In this document: in pieces, positions 52,830-63,423 of the stretch
Layout: the number at the start of each line of letters is the position of its first letter
How positions within the stretch are numbered: the stretch's first letter is position 1
Source of the DNA: Branchipolynoe longqiensis
Lineage: Eukaryota > Annelida > Polychaeta > Phyllodocida > Polynoidae
DNA length: 64,000 nt
NCBI GenBank assembly: GCA_030323885.1
Contig: CM059198.1
Location: forward strand, 12,686,462 to 12,750,461
Direction: 5' to 3'
Notes under the pieces: generated by a model
Told to the model about the DNA's origin: nothing
Seen by the model: the letters and a program-made list of their open reading frames with translations, nothing else
The model's database searches: none
Translations under genes and position numbers: made by a program

Positions 52830-53475
52830 CAGGAAAAGAGTTCATGGCAGCACATTGCCCGTGCAACATCCGTATCCCGTATGCGCGCAATTTTTTTATT
52901 CACTTCCAGCCTGCTTAGGCTGTCACAAATTACGTTGTCTCGAGTGTTTATGTAGACCCATTGAACATCGAAGTTATGTCTCTTCGACAGCCAAAATTTT
53001 AATCTCAGCCAGGTCATCGTGGTCTTATTTCTACTTCTACCAGAGTTGAGGGCTGCCCTTACCTGGGTGTTATCGGTCACAAATACCACGGTTCTATTTT
53101 CCCAGAGGTGGCCCCATCTATGAACCCCCACCAGGATTGGCCATAACTCTAGCACGTTTATGTTGTCTGTCTTGCAACCCCGTCTTTTGCCTTCGTGTAG
53201 TGGTGTCCCAACCACTTCTCCAGCTGCCTCGCATTTGTTATTTTGAATGCCCCCGCTAGCCAATCCACCCCGTGTCTAGCCCCAAATCCTGACAGCGAAG
53301 CATCACTGTACACTGAGATACATGGTTCAGATGATTTGATTATTTTGGCTTTCCCGTTGAACGAACTGGCAAACTCCACCCACCACTTCAAGTCCAATCT
53401 GAACTCATCTTTGAGCCTCACCCTGTGCATGCTTTTCTTCATGAATGCCACCAGATCTTAGACACGCCGTGTGAA
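52826..53475 (-). pseudogene. RNase H of YR element 3
   Basis: LKDEFRLDLKWWVEFASSFN, ISVYSDASLSGFGARHGVDW (Asp), then after a frameshift near 53170 NINVLELWPILVGVHRWGHL (Glu), VVFVTDNTQVRAALNSG (Asp), YINTRDNVICDSLSRLEV. A stop near 53458 separates it from the RT end. Confidence 0.85.
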
Positions 53476-54144
53476 TGTTCTGCCACCGTGGATTACCTTA
53501 CAGCAGTGTGCAAGCACTCCCGCCAGGCTTTCCAGCTCTTTCTTTAAGGCCTTCCGCTTGTGTAAGAACTAGTGCAGCAGTGTTTGTAATTTATCTAATT
53601 TGTCAACTGGGAGTCTCAACTCCATCAATACCGAATCTACATCAATACTCCAAAAACGTATAATCTGCCCCGGACATACCAGTTTTTGATAGCTAACATA
53701 AAACCCGAGCCTACACAATATTTTCACCAGCACCCACTGAGCCTCCCTGCATTCCTGCTCCGTGTGTGCCACCACGCAGAAGTCATCTAGATAGTTGATG
53801 CATTTTGTGTAGCCTTCTCTTACCATGCACCAAACTACCATGTCGCTCACTTTGGAGAATACATAGGGGCTGCTGCTCAGCCCCATGCACAAGCGGTTAT
53901 CATGCAGGTAGATCGTGCCTTCCCCAAAGTCTGATGCCAAGCCCTGCTTCTCCCTCGATGTCGGGTGGATGTTCACTGCCCTATACGCGTTACTTATATC
54001 GACTGTAGCTAAGTAGTCCCCCACCTGCAGTATTTCCCAATTCCACCGAATTATAACAAAAGTTTGCCTGTCAGCCATTGGTGTAATCATTGACACATAT
54101 ACCATCTGGACTCGAGCAATCCACGATGGCCCTGAAATCATCAT
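53476..54144 (-). pseudogene. Reverse transcriptase of YR element 3
   Basis: LATVDISNAYRAVNIHPTSR (catalytic Asp), RLCMGLSSSPYVFSKVSDM, CINYLDDFCVVAH (YLDD), ILCRLGFYVSYQKLVCPGQI, LMELRLPVDKLDKLQTLLH, then TAG near 53566 and FLHKRKALKKELESLAGVLA to the next stop near 53459. The first residues of the frame are out of register because of a frameshift at about 54080. Confidence 0.85.
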
Positions 54145-54613
54145 GACCTTTCGGTACAGCGCCTAGGCCATGAATGCATACACACAGTTTATCAACAACA
54201 GTCAGCAATTGTTCATCAATTTCAGATTGCAACCTCCCACACATTGCAACACCAACCTCACCCTTTGTTATTGAGCCATAATTTGCCTTCTTATAGCTAC
54301 TGTCGCAGGACTCATCAATAACCCTGAATCCGAAGCATGCGCCTCGCAAGACATATTCCCAATCAGGATCCACATCGCCCCTACAAAAGCATTCAGAAAA
54401 AACATGACAAGGTTTTATTTGGGCCAATGCCCCATCGATAATGTAAACACAGTCACAGTAACCGATAGTGCAAGCAGAAAAAATGTAGTGTTCAGTCCAG
54501 CTATAGCGACTCTCCCTGTCCACTACCCAGAGGGTACATACTAGATCAGCACCCTCGCTGCGGGCTGGGTCTGGGCCGATTACCCTGAACCAGTCCTCAT
54601 TCCAATTAACCAA
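54071..54613 (-). pseudogene. Cys-rich pol N-terminus of YR element 3
   Basis: YIFSACTIGYCDCVYIIDGA, LAQIKPCHVFSECFCRGDVD, PDWEYVLRGACFGFRVIDES match the shared domain in elements 1 and 2. Ends with the first RT blocks (HGLGAVPKGHDDFRAIVDCS). Function unknown. Confidence 0.75.
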
Positions 54614-54810
54614 CTCCCGATGCGATACCCCAAAGTCACCCGAGGTGCGACCCCCCCTCCACCTTTGTCCGTGCCGGTCCCTTTGTTGTATTTACGCCCG
54701 GTGGCAGTCTCAAACACGAGATCCCTGCCCCGGTCTGTATGCGCAGCACTCGCCTCCTCCTCTGTTGGTTCTTCCATCACAAACAGTTCCCTTTGTTTGC
54801 CGTCATCGCT

Positions 54811-55919
54811 TCACTCGCTAATCCCCGAGTTGGGATTAGCGACCGCGGCAGTCCCACCTTCCAAGAGTATACAGTGATTCAACCGCCCGGTGGCGGCATC
54901 TTCAAGGGGATTACTGGCATCCTCCCCCCTGGCCGACGCCATTTTCTCACTGCTGCAGATTTCCTCAGCGCCCTCCTCCCGCATACCGACATCAATGTAA
55001 CCAAATTTTGACACATGGCTTTTACTGCGACACGTTAAACAATGATGATCCCATGTGCATTTCTCCCGGGTACTACCATCCTTATTGTAGTTGTGTGCAA
55101 AACACAAACCTTTCACCTTCTGATGCACACTCCCCCTGGTTTCAGTTTCATTACTGTACGCTACCTTTGGCTTCGTCACCTCTTTGTACGATTTTGAGTT
55201 GTCTATGTTGAAGTGCAATAACGATAGGCCATTGTCACCCATCTTGAATGCCCGCAGCCCTTTCTCCTTAGCCTTCTCCCATATCGCCCTATCGTACCCC
55301 CTATACGCCTTATCCGAATAGTTATTTGTTGTAGCGTGCATGCACATATATGCCAGGTGGCCTAGATAACTCATTAGTGCATCCACATCCATACCTGCCT
55401 TCTTGGCCCTCTTGGACCCCCACACACAAGCAGCATACATTAGTTCATTATAACTAAGAGTCTTCACGTTCTTCCTCCCTTTTGTATATTTATCCAGAGC
55501 AAACTTACTGCGTTTCTTCTGTCGTCATCATCTGAACTGAGTTCCCTCTCCAGTTCTGCCCTTAGCTTTGCCTTTCGTCTCTCCAGCACTCTTTGCGCCA
55601 GTCTGTGGCACAACTCCAGCTCCTCCTCATCTGCCTCCACATCTACCACACTGGCCGATTTACTCACAGCCCCTTTCGTCTCCTTCACATCACCGATATA
55701 CATCGCCAGCATTTTATCGGCCGCATCCTCCATACACCCCACTGTGGTTGGTGTGTCATCGTCCTCCAACGGTTCATTCTTCACCATACGCCTTGAAATT
55801 TTCGCTTTGACAACTTTACACTTAGCACCACGAGGTGTCGAATGGATGCAGAGCACAGTTAGGTGCTGCCCAGTAGGGAAGCCCAACTTCAAAGCAGCTT
55901 TACAGTGCTGCATAAACAC
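54811..55919 (-). pseudogene. Gag-like ORFs of YR element 3
   Basis: First frame 55919-55464: a leading segment and an acidic/basic coiled region (ADEEELELCHRLAQRVLERR, KAKLRAELERELSSDDDDRR). Second frame 55467-54811: LSYNELMYAACVWGSKRAKK, LGHLAYMCMHATTNNYSDKA, then the Cys/His array CFAHNYNKDGSTREKCTWDH, HCLTCRSKSH, with the last Cys lost compared with elements 1 and 2. The two frames overlap by 4 bases, and the helical region corresponds to the second half of the element 1 Gag, so one frameshift probably divides a single Gag. Confidence 0.75.
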
Positions 55920-56403
55920 GTCGGCTGCACTGTCCCACCGGACCGTTTCACCAACGAATAACCTAGCCTTAGCTTTTAATAATACTTGCGTAACAAGTTA
56001 CATGCCACATAATGTAAGCATCAATAGCACAACCTTGTGCAGAGTACTGTAAAGTGTAATTATTTTAATTAGAATTTTGGTTTCTCATTAAATATGGTAG
56101 GATATATTTTGTTGGTATCCTCTAGCAAGATGTGGAACAGTCCAGCCTTGGGTACTGTTCCTGCTAGCATACTGCCATCTGTTGCTAATTCTTCTCAAAC
56201 ATGGGTAAACATAGTCACTGCCACCACCATGTGGTAGCGGGGGCTCAGGGCAGACTACTACATTACCATTAGCATATCTAAGCTCCCTGAAACAAGCAAC
56301 CTACCCATTCCTACCTGTGTATGTGGCATTTCACTTGGGGAGAGGAGGGCATCTCATTACACTCATCTCCCGGGAATTGTAAGTCCAACATTTAGAATTA
56401 CAA
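55920..56403. other. No gene recognised
   Basis: Spacer between two YR elements in opposite orientation. AT-rich with no frame. CACCACCATGTGGTAG (about 56222) resembles the 93-bp unit (CCACC..GTGGTAG) by chance or as a shared short motif. Confidence 0.35.
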
Positions 56404-56480
56404 ATAACGCCTCCAGATGCCGGACCGACAACAACTACCACCTTACTCCTCTCCACACACCAGGATGCCGCAACAACTCT
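56404..56480 (+). repeat. Split direct repeat A1 of YR element 4
   Basis: AACGCCTCCAGATGCCGGAC, CGACAACAACTACCACC, TACTC match 60908-60952. Upstream of 56404 there is no match to A2, so A1 is truncated at its left side. Confidence 0.8.
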
Positions 56481-57760
56481 CAGCCTCACGGCTAGCTCTC
56501 CAAATATACCACATGCCGCCAAACACCAACGCTGTGCAGCAGATGGCGCCGACCAGAACACCTCCATGGACACCACCCCAGCACCACGTCAATGTGGACG
56601 ACCACGGTCCATCATGGCTACCCTGACACCGGCACGCACCCAGACACGCCATGCCGCTGCAGACGCCGACACCTCTGCTGCAGACAGGCAGATCACACGC
56701 TTGCAGCAGTCCTTGGCCGACACACTCGCCCAGTAGGCCGAGGTTAACAAGACTGTGCTCGAACGCATGGCGGCCATGGAGACCTCCAAACAGAAGAGGA
56801 GACGCTCACCAAGCAAGGACTCCTCAACAGCATCTTCCCTAACTGACCGCCACTCTACAAGCAAGCACAAAAAACCCACAGCCCGCCCGCTGATGTGCGC
56901 CGACCGTGGCACCCAGCAGCCGGACACAACAGCCGGAGGACAAGCTGAGGCCGGGACGACAAGGAGCGCCGCAATGCATGACGCAACAGGGAAAGAAGAC
57001 GATCATCAACCTCCGACGATTCACACCACCGTGAAATTAGAAGTGAAATCATGGATTCCTCCGACTCCTACAACAAGAAACGCAGAGGTAGGAAGCCACT
57101 TCTTCCTCACCATTTTGTCATAAGAGGAGAGCGTAAAGGTAGTGTCGGTTTGGGTGAGAGTGCATGGCACGAGTACTTGTCGGCCATCTACCATATGTCT
57201 AAGGATCCCGCCATCGGCCGCTCATGAGCCGAGTGAACACTCAGAGCACCTAGTCAACATGGCCGGAGAGTGGGACTGGGAGAGGTGCTTAGCATGGTCT
57301 GAGCACGTCTTCAACATGATAGGTGACGGGAGGCTGCCGAAAGGGTGGAAAGAAATACAACAGGACGCATGTCTGACTAGCACCAGGAGCAGTCAGACAC
57401 AAAAAAGGTACAACAACTGATGTCGTCACTACTCCCCCCGAAAACGCACAAACGACAAAAATCATCACCGGACCGAAGCTGCCGCAACCACTTCCTACCA
57501 GCCTTACAAACGTCCCGAGTTTAACCACGACACGGATGGCCGCTCATGTGACAGGTGTTACTCGGGACAGTACTGTGGCTTTATGGCTTCACACGGAAGT
57601 GGCAATGAACGGTTTGCGCATGTGTGCGCGCAAAGAAGTATCACCGTGCAAACCAACATAAAGAAACATACTGTAACAACAAAAAATGGCAACTCGACAA
57701 AAAACCAAGAAACGACTCCGCAGACAACAGCGAGAAGGCGGTTTTTCATTAAGCGACTCG
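56417..57760 (+). pseudogene. Degraded Gag region of YR element 4
   Basis: Frames change often. Visible parts: Gln/Pro-rich start, a charged region MLERMAAMETSKQKRRRSPS (56755 on), WDWERCLAWSEHVFNMIGDG followed by RLPKGWKEIQQDAC (about 57271-57370), and a Cys/His stretch CDRCYSGQYCGFMASHGSG followed by NERFAHVC (about 57547-57627), which resembles the C-terminal zinc array of DIRS/Ngaro Gag. The assignment rests on position and composition as much as on motif. Confidence 0.5.
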
Positions 57761-58395
57761 TCTAGAGCAATAAAATCCGCCCAGAACCACTTAAAACCCC
57801 AGAGGGCCCACCAACGCCCCGACTCCACCAACAACACCGCCATGACACCTCTACCTGCACACTAGTAACCCCCCACCCTGACCCACCCTGACACCGACGG
57901 CAGCGCCCCCACCATACAACTACACACACAAGTCTTCACCTTCAAGCGTATCAGCAGCAACCATGCCAACCGAGCGGAGCCAGCTATACAAGGTGACGGG
58001 GCTCGCCCCAGAGGTGTGAGTCATGGCAAGGCCACCTATACTCCAGGTGGTGTGGTGGGTGTTGGTGGTGTGGTGTGTCGTAGTGGTGTGGTGGGGCGTG
58101 TGCGCCCCACCCCTGCACCCCCCGCACCACCAACCCCCACCGCCACAGATGATAGCACAGACGAGCCAGATGCATACCTCACAGGACCGATGCGCAGACG
58201 CAGCAGATGACCTGGACGATGCCACCGCCGAAATCTGCCTCCAGGCCGCACCCCACTATAATCCTCCACACACACCGCTAACTTACAAGACAACCCTCAT
58301 CCGCATATGGCCGTCAACGGTCCCACACACCTGGAAAGACGACAAATACCTACAAATATACAACAAGGTCAAGGACACTGGCCTCCCCAACCACA
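57761..58395 (+). other. Gag-RT spacer of YR element 4
   Basis: GT-rich and CA-rich low-complexity stretch (58045-58145) within the frame 58023-58820. From about 58255 (YNPPHTPLTYKTTLIRIWPS) it reads as the region upstream of the RT, in a frame different from the RT proper. Confidence 0.45.
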
Positions 58396-59208
58396 TTGTT
58401 GGCACTAAACATCCCGGCATGGCGAGCCATGCACCAGGACTACCACAATGGTCAACTAGTGGACTTCCTGGAGTTTGGCTGGCCAGCGCACTACACCACA
58501 GACAAGCTGCCAGTCCCGGTCACAACAAACCACACCGAGGACCCGGGTCACTTGCAGTGGATACACAGGTACGTCACAAAAGAGATCGAACACTGCACCC
58601 TACTGAGCCCATTCGACATTCCACCCTTCACACCATGGGCCCAGACCAGCCCCATGATGATCCACCCCAAGAAGGACACCTACGAGAGGTGGATCATAGT
58701 GAACCTGAGCTACCCCAGGGGCGCCAGCGGCAATGCCGGGATCAGGAAGGGATACTTCCAAGGAAGACCGACCAAGTACACCCTACCCGGTATAATGGAC
58801 ATGGCCAACGAGGTTACTAGGCTCGGCCAGGATTGCTACATTTGGTCTGCAGACCTAGCACGAGCCTACCGACAACTCCGGGCATGTCCATTGTCAGTCC
58901 CCCTCATGGGCATCACCGTTGACTCAAAAGTTTACTTTGACATAGCGCCAGCATTCGGGTGCAGGACGTCATTGATGGCCTGCATCCGGACAACCAATGC
59001 AGTGGTCTACATGCTCCGACGTCGAGGACACTTCGCGCTCTGCTACCTCAACGACTTCATTGGGGTAGCAGTGACCAAGCGAGCAGCCATAGCAGTCTAC
59101 AAGGACATGCTAGGAGTAGCAGCCAAGTTTGGTCTAGCCCTGTCCCCGGCCAAATGCACTCCGCCCACCCACAAACTCGAGTGGCTGGGGTATGAAGTAT
59201 GCGCGTAG
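58396..59208 (+). pseudogene. Reverse transcriptase of YR element 4, YLND active site
   Basis: 270 residues open. IPAWRAMHQDYHNGQLVDFL, WIHRYVTKEIEHCTLLSPFD, SPMMIHPKKDTYERWIIVNL (RT block 1-2), GQDCYIWSADLARAYRQLRA (first catalytic Asp), FGCRTSLMACIRTTNAVVYM, then CYLNDFIGVAV where DIRS-type RTs have YxDD: the first Asp of the pair is Asn (AAC, one change from GAC). The thumb continues LALSPAKCTPPTHKLEWLGY. Stops with TAG at 59206. In this lineage the RT is a separate branch from elements 1-3. Asn at this place would be expected to abolish synthesis. Confidence 0.85.
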
Positions 59209-59690
59209 CAAATGACGGTCAAGATCCCAGAAGACAAACTCGCCGAGATAGTCACAGAGTGCTGTGACACAGCCACCAGCTCCAAGATCTCCTGGAAGCA
59301 GCTCAAGCGCGTCGTTGGCCGACTCCAATACGTTGCATGCTGGGTAGCCCCATGAACCGCATCCTGGCAGCACTGCTATCCACCCCGCAAGTAGAGAAGC
59401 ACCCGGTCACCACCGAGATGATCAGGGACCTTGCCTGGTTCACCGACTATGCGGCCTCCACCAACGGTATAGTACACCTCAAGATTCCGTCACAAGCTTG
59501 CTGGTGCATTGAGTCGGGCTCCGTTTGACAGTGGGGCCCAGAAAAAGGCCAACGAAATCTGCACGCGCCTTAATCTCCAAAGAATACGAGTCCGGCACAA
59601 CAACCAGGTGGCCGAAATGGCCAGCTACCCTGGGAAGATCGTACTAATCTGCTCCTCTCTTCCCAGGTACAAACGATGATGAACACGATT
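59209..59690 (+). pseudogene. RT connection and RNase H remnant of YR element 4
   Basis: TVKIPEDKLAEIVTECCDTA, SWKQLKRVVGRLQYVAC (about 59217-59342), then in another frame NRILAALLSTPQVEKHPVTT, IRDLAWFTDYAASTNGIVHL. Beyond it only fragments (NEICTRLNLQRIRVRHNNQV) remain. No complete RNase H Asp-Glu-Asp set can be found, so part has probably been deleted. Confidence 0.65.
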
Positions 59691-60630
59691 GGATCACCCC
59701 GCTATTCAATGCGGGACTGGTGCGGGCACGTGGCGCAACAAATCGCGCCAGATGGTGCGATACATCAAGCACTCCCGGAATCACAACTATGACCCCCAAC
59801 GCCCGTCCCAGTTCCACGTCATGTCCCTGATCGCCAACCTCAGATCTCCCTCCGCAGTATACAACTACATCAGCAGGTCGCGAACCTGGGTCCGGCTCAA
59901 TGGAGGCGCCCCAGGTGCCTTCGACATGTACCCAGTGTCCATGGTTAAACGTGGGGTGGCCCGATCCTCTATCCATATCCCCCAACAAGCACCACCACTC
60001 ATGGTGGAACTACTTGACACTACTTCCGGTCACCCAGCCACAATGCCAAGGTCCTCTCTGCCACGCTTTTAATGGGGTACTTCACCGTCCTCCGCCAAGG
60101 GAACCTCCTGGCTACCGGCCGAAGCTACTATCCCGGCCACACCATCAAGGGCTCGGACATCGTCGACACCGGAAGTTGGCTGGAGGTCTGCGTCCGCTCT
60201 ACCAAGATGACAAAATTTACAGCAGACGCCTTCACCATAGTCGTCCGCCCCATAAGCTGCACCCGGTGCAGCCCCATCTGCGCATGGTGCACGTACAAAC
60301 AATCGACCACCACCAAACTGGAAGCAGCGGCATTTCTACTCCCAGACGGTGCCACGCTCACCGCGATCACCATGACATTCGCACTACGGGCAGCCATCGC
60401 ATCAACACCATACCCAGCTCCAAGCTCGTTCACCCTACACAGCATGCAGCGTGGCGGTGCCCAGGCCTGCGCCCATGTGGGCGCCCAAATCGACGATGTC
60501 TGACAGTTCAGCAACTGGCAGTCAAGCGCCGTACACACCTACGTCCCCCGGGAGGCTTTCTCCGCAGCGAATCAGGCCCTCTCCACCCATTTGGTAGAGA
60601 GCCTGATTCTTTGACCTATACCACCTGTTG
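59689..60630 (+). pseudogene. Tyrosine recombinase of YR element 4
   Basis: N-terminal part (FHVMSLIANLRSPSAVYNYI followed by SRSRTWVRLNGGAPG) in the frame to 60072. Catalytic part from 60072: MGYFTVLRQGNLLATGRSYY (first Arg), GSDIVDTGSWLEVCVRSTKM, then SSFTLHSMQRGGAQACAHVG. The HxxR Arg is Gln here (CAG, one transition from CGG). TGA at 60501-60503, followed in frame by FSNWQSSAVHTYVPREAF with Trp and the candidate Tyr. Two frameshifts and a stop: inactive. Confidence 0.8.
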
Positions 60631-60715
60631 AACTTATTTGATTTGACCTATTATACATATGACCTTGTCTTGAATAAAGTCCATGTCATGTAGTTCCTTG
60701 TTTGTGTTGTAAATT
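60597..60715 (+). repeat. Split direct repeat B1 of YR element 4
   Basis: 119 bp: GAGAGCCTGATTCTTTGACC ... TTGTAAATT, matching 60997-61115 with about ten differences. Overlaps the last recombinase codons and carries AATAAA (60673). Confidence 0.92.
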
Positions 60716-60996
60716 GTTCATGTTGGTTCATCAACATGGGTAATTTGCGCGCGAACGAGGGGCTGCTGCTGTGGTGGCACCACCTGGGTTCGATCCTTAC
60801 TACCTAACACACCCCCTGCCGGACTTCCACGGAACCAGATCTCGCCGCACGAGAGCTCTGACGTCACTTCCGGTCGACGACAGGCCGCCAGGTCCTGGTT
60901 TCAACACAACGCCTCCAGACGCCGGACCAACAACAACTACCACCATACTCGGCCGCCCACCAATCCCAGCAATAAGACAAGCAGCGCAACAGGGTT
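60716..60996 (+). repeat. Split direct repeat A2 of YR element 4, promoter-like
   Basis: Lies between B1 and B2. Contains TGACGTCACTTCCGG (60859 on: a CRE palindrome overlapping an ETS-type CTTCCGG) shortly before the part shared with A1. Such sites would suit an internal promoter for the element; inference only. Confidence 0.8.
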
Positions 60997-61115
60997 GAGA
61001 GCCTGATTCTTTGACCTATACCACCTGTTGACCTTATTCCATTTGACCTATTATACATATGTCAATCTCTTGAATAAAGTCCATGTCATGCAGTTCCTTG
61101 TTTGAGTTGTAAATT
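60997..61115 (+). repeat. Split direct repeat B2 of YR element 4
   Basis: Second 119-bp copy, ends TTGTAAATT; the right boundary of the element. Confidence 0.92.
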
Positions 61116-61904
61116 ACAAATATCCAGGTGCTACACTTACCGTACAAGGATGGTTCAACACCATGCAGCATCCAGAATGTACATAATTTGGATTCCTAAT
61201 CTTATAGGGGGGGACCTTATATCAGTTAATAATTGCCTCCTCCCACCCCATGGCTATTTTCAACCATAAATACTGCCGGGCAATGGTGTGTGCCATTTTA
61301 CAGGGGACGACAGCATTATACCGTTACACCGGATCTAAAAGCCTCGGCCTAGAGTATACTTAGCAGACTGTGCCGCCACCTGGTGTTTTAAGGTGGCAAA
61401 TGGACTATGGCGAGAATCGTGGAGTAGGCGAGAACCTACTGTGAATCGTCGGACATTTAGTGTAAGCATTCCTTACACGCGGTATGCGGTATGCGAATGC
61501 GGCATCCGAACGGGTTGGTTCCTTTCACCCACACACACACCCATACCCACACCCATACCCACACCCATACCCACACCCACACCCACACATAGTGTCAGGT
61601 TTCTCACCACTGTTCTCTATGGCAAACGAAGCAGCATTCGCATTCGCATGCCACACCTATGGCTACAGGGACCGATTCAGTTGCCGCATTCGCATTCGCA
61701 TTCGGAAGCACCACTATTCACTTAGATGCTTTTCGACACAATACATGCATTCCAGGACCTCTACGTTGACTGTTGAGTGCTGCCCCCACCCGGAATAATT
61801 GTAAAACACAGGTCTAGGCTTGCCATGGAGGCCCTACACCTCCTATATAAATTATTAACTCACTGAAACATGCCCTCATTTCTACGAGGGATTAGTTTGA
61901 TTTG
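61116..61904. other. No gene; CCCACA microsatellite and inverted block
   Basis: 61527-61589 is a CCCATACCCACA-type microsatellite. GCGAATGCGGCATCCGAACG (about 61492) and GTTGCCGCATTCGCATTCG (about 61679) are loosely inverted repeats, possibly a small MITE around the microsatellite. The 110-aa frame is compositional. Confidence 0.5.
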
Positions 61905-62100
61905 TTAGGGTGTAACATCCGAACAATGTCATTCTAATGTGATAGCAGGACAGCTACTGAATTATGAGTATGCACTCATGGTGACTTTATAGTACGGCCC
62001 CATTGGATGACCGGACCGTCGGCACTGTGAGCTGATATCCCACTCAGTCACTTAATCCTCATACCGAGCAACCCAGTCTTTGTCCTATAGATTTTCTCTC
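61905..62100 (-). repeat. SINE family 2, diverged copy
   Basis: TGCACTCATGGTGACTTTAT, AGTACGGCCCCATTGG, GCTGATATCCCACTCAGTCA, CATACCGAGCAACCCAGTC. Confidence 0.7.
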
Positions 62101-62337
62101 ACGACACGTAGCATGCTGTATATTGGCTCACAACAGTAAATTGTTGTTTCATTAAAGGGTTATGATATCGCATTCTCCATCGTGACGTTCAAATCGGACT
62201 GGCCTTCCGTTTAAAATCGCTTTGATATTGTGCTTTGCTGTGAACAATTATTTGCTTCTTTAAAAAATATATAGGCCACCATAGTCTACATTGAAAATCC
62301 AACATGTACTAATCAAAGTTCTCATTATTTGAAAGCT

Positions 62338-62870
62338 GGTGTCACGGTTTCAGTTCTCTGCCAGTTTCAGTTCTCCACATCGCTTCTGCGCATGCGTCAA
62401 AATCGAACAGCATCGTCTGCGCATGTGTCAACATCGAGCCAAATTCAAACCATCACCGATCGCCGCAAATCGCTGCACTCATACTGTCACTATATTGTCA
62501 GTGTCACTAACCGTATAAATTTATTATAATCTTTTCGGTAAACATGTTTTCTATATGTGTACCAAGCGATTTGTTTCTAAGTGTTTTTTTTTTTTTTTAG
62601 AGATATTTCACTTTTTCAGGATGAAGATTGCTCACGACCATTGACAATGCCTTGAGTTTGCCGGTACGCGCAGTGCAAAATATTATTCAAAATTAATAGA
62701 AATCCAGAACCCTAACCATATCAATTTAATATAATCTTTTTGGTAAACATGTTTTCTATATGTGTACCAAGCGATTTGTTTCTAAGTGGTGTCATTTTAG
62801 AGATATTTCACTTTTTCTGTATGAAGATTGCTCATGACCATTGACAATGCCTTAAATAAACACATCATCC
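62338..62870 (-). repeat. CGGTGT-type MITE end plus inverted R230 array
   Basis: 62338-62410 GGTGTCACGGTTTCAG...CATCGCTTCTGCGCATGCG is a diverged end of the 4614-type MITE. It is followed by two R230 bodies in reverse (62510-62690 and 62690-62855: TTTTCTATATGTGTACC, GAGATATTTCACTTTTTC, GAAGATTGCTCA). Same order as 1617-1890, which supports R230 being the body of this MITE family. Confidence 0.75.
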
Positions 62871-63423
62871 CAATGTTTGGTTTGAGTAGGTTGGAGCTCT
62901 GTGATGTGTCTAAACATGGCTGCCACCTCAAGTCAATACTCATCCCAATGTCCCTCAGGGTTCAAACCACACATCGGAAAATAACTGTTTCGATACATTA
63001 AAATATAGATCATATGTCGGGTTTGGCCTATAGTCTTGTTGTTAGTCACTCACTGACTCGTGACAAAATGTGATAAGGCGCTGCTTTCTGGGAGGAACAT
63101 CAGGTAAAAATAAAGAAATGTTCGTAATGGACTGTGTTGAGTCTTGCTCAGTTATTGCAATCTGTAGGTGCTTCAACCTTGAAAAAGGCCTGCTATTTGA
63201 GGTTGGCTCTTTAAATTGATTTGTATTTATTTAGAAAGTTGACGAAAATCACGGAAGCACATGACTGATAAATTTAAGCCATCGCTTAAAAATAGCTCAA
63301 TCTAATTTAAATTAATAAAAATATATGTAAGTTTGTACAGGGTCAATTTAAACTATTGCTTTAAAATAGCTCTAACAGTTTGTACTGGACGAATTTTAGC
63401 TATTGCTGTGAAAGAGCTACAAC
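62871..63423. other. No gene recognised
   Basis: AT-rich. A loosely duplicated block (TTTAAACTATTGCTTTAAAA / TTTTAGCTATTGCTGTGAAA near 63347-63410). No frame. Confidence 0.4.

Larger units (their letters stand above)
51858..55919 (-). mobile_element. YR retrotransposon 3 (Ngaro-like)
   Basis: Minus-strand order: Gag (55919-54811), Cys-rich pol N-terminus (54613-54071), RT (54144-53569), RNase H (53451-52826), tyrosine recombinase (52829-51858, intact). It shares domain order and motifs with elements 1 and 2 but is clearly diverged in sequence. Split direct repeats were not located by eye. Confidence 0.85.
56404..61115 (+). mobile_element. YR retrotransposon 4, divergent lineage, with split direct repeats
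   Basis: 4.7 kb, GC-richer than the flanks. A1 (56404-56480), a degraded Gag region, RT (58396-59208), RNase H remnants, tyrosine recombinase (59690-60630), then B1 (60597-60715), A2 (60716-60996), B2 (60997-61115). The A1...B1-A2-B2 layout is the same as element 1, but proteins and repeats are unrelated in sequence at the level visible here. Several stops, and the catalytic sites have changed (YLND in the RT, HSMQRGG in the recombinase): inactive. Confidence 0.85.

Noticed and set aside
58023..58300. GT/CA-rich start of the 265-residue frame as a membrane protein
   Set aside because: Hydrophobic residues (VVWWVLVVWCVVVV) come from a GTGGTGT low-complexity stretch in the wrong frame for the RT.
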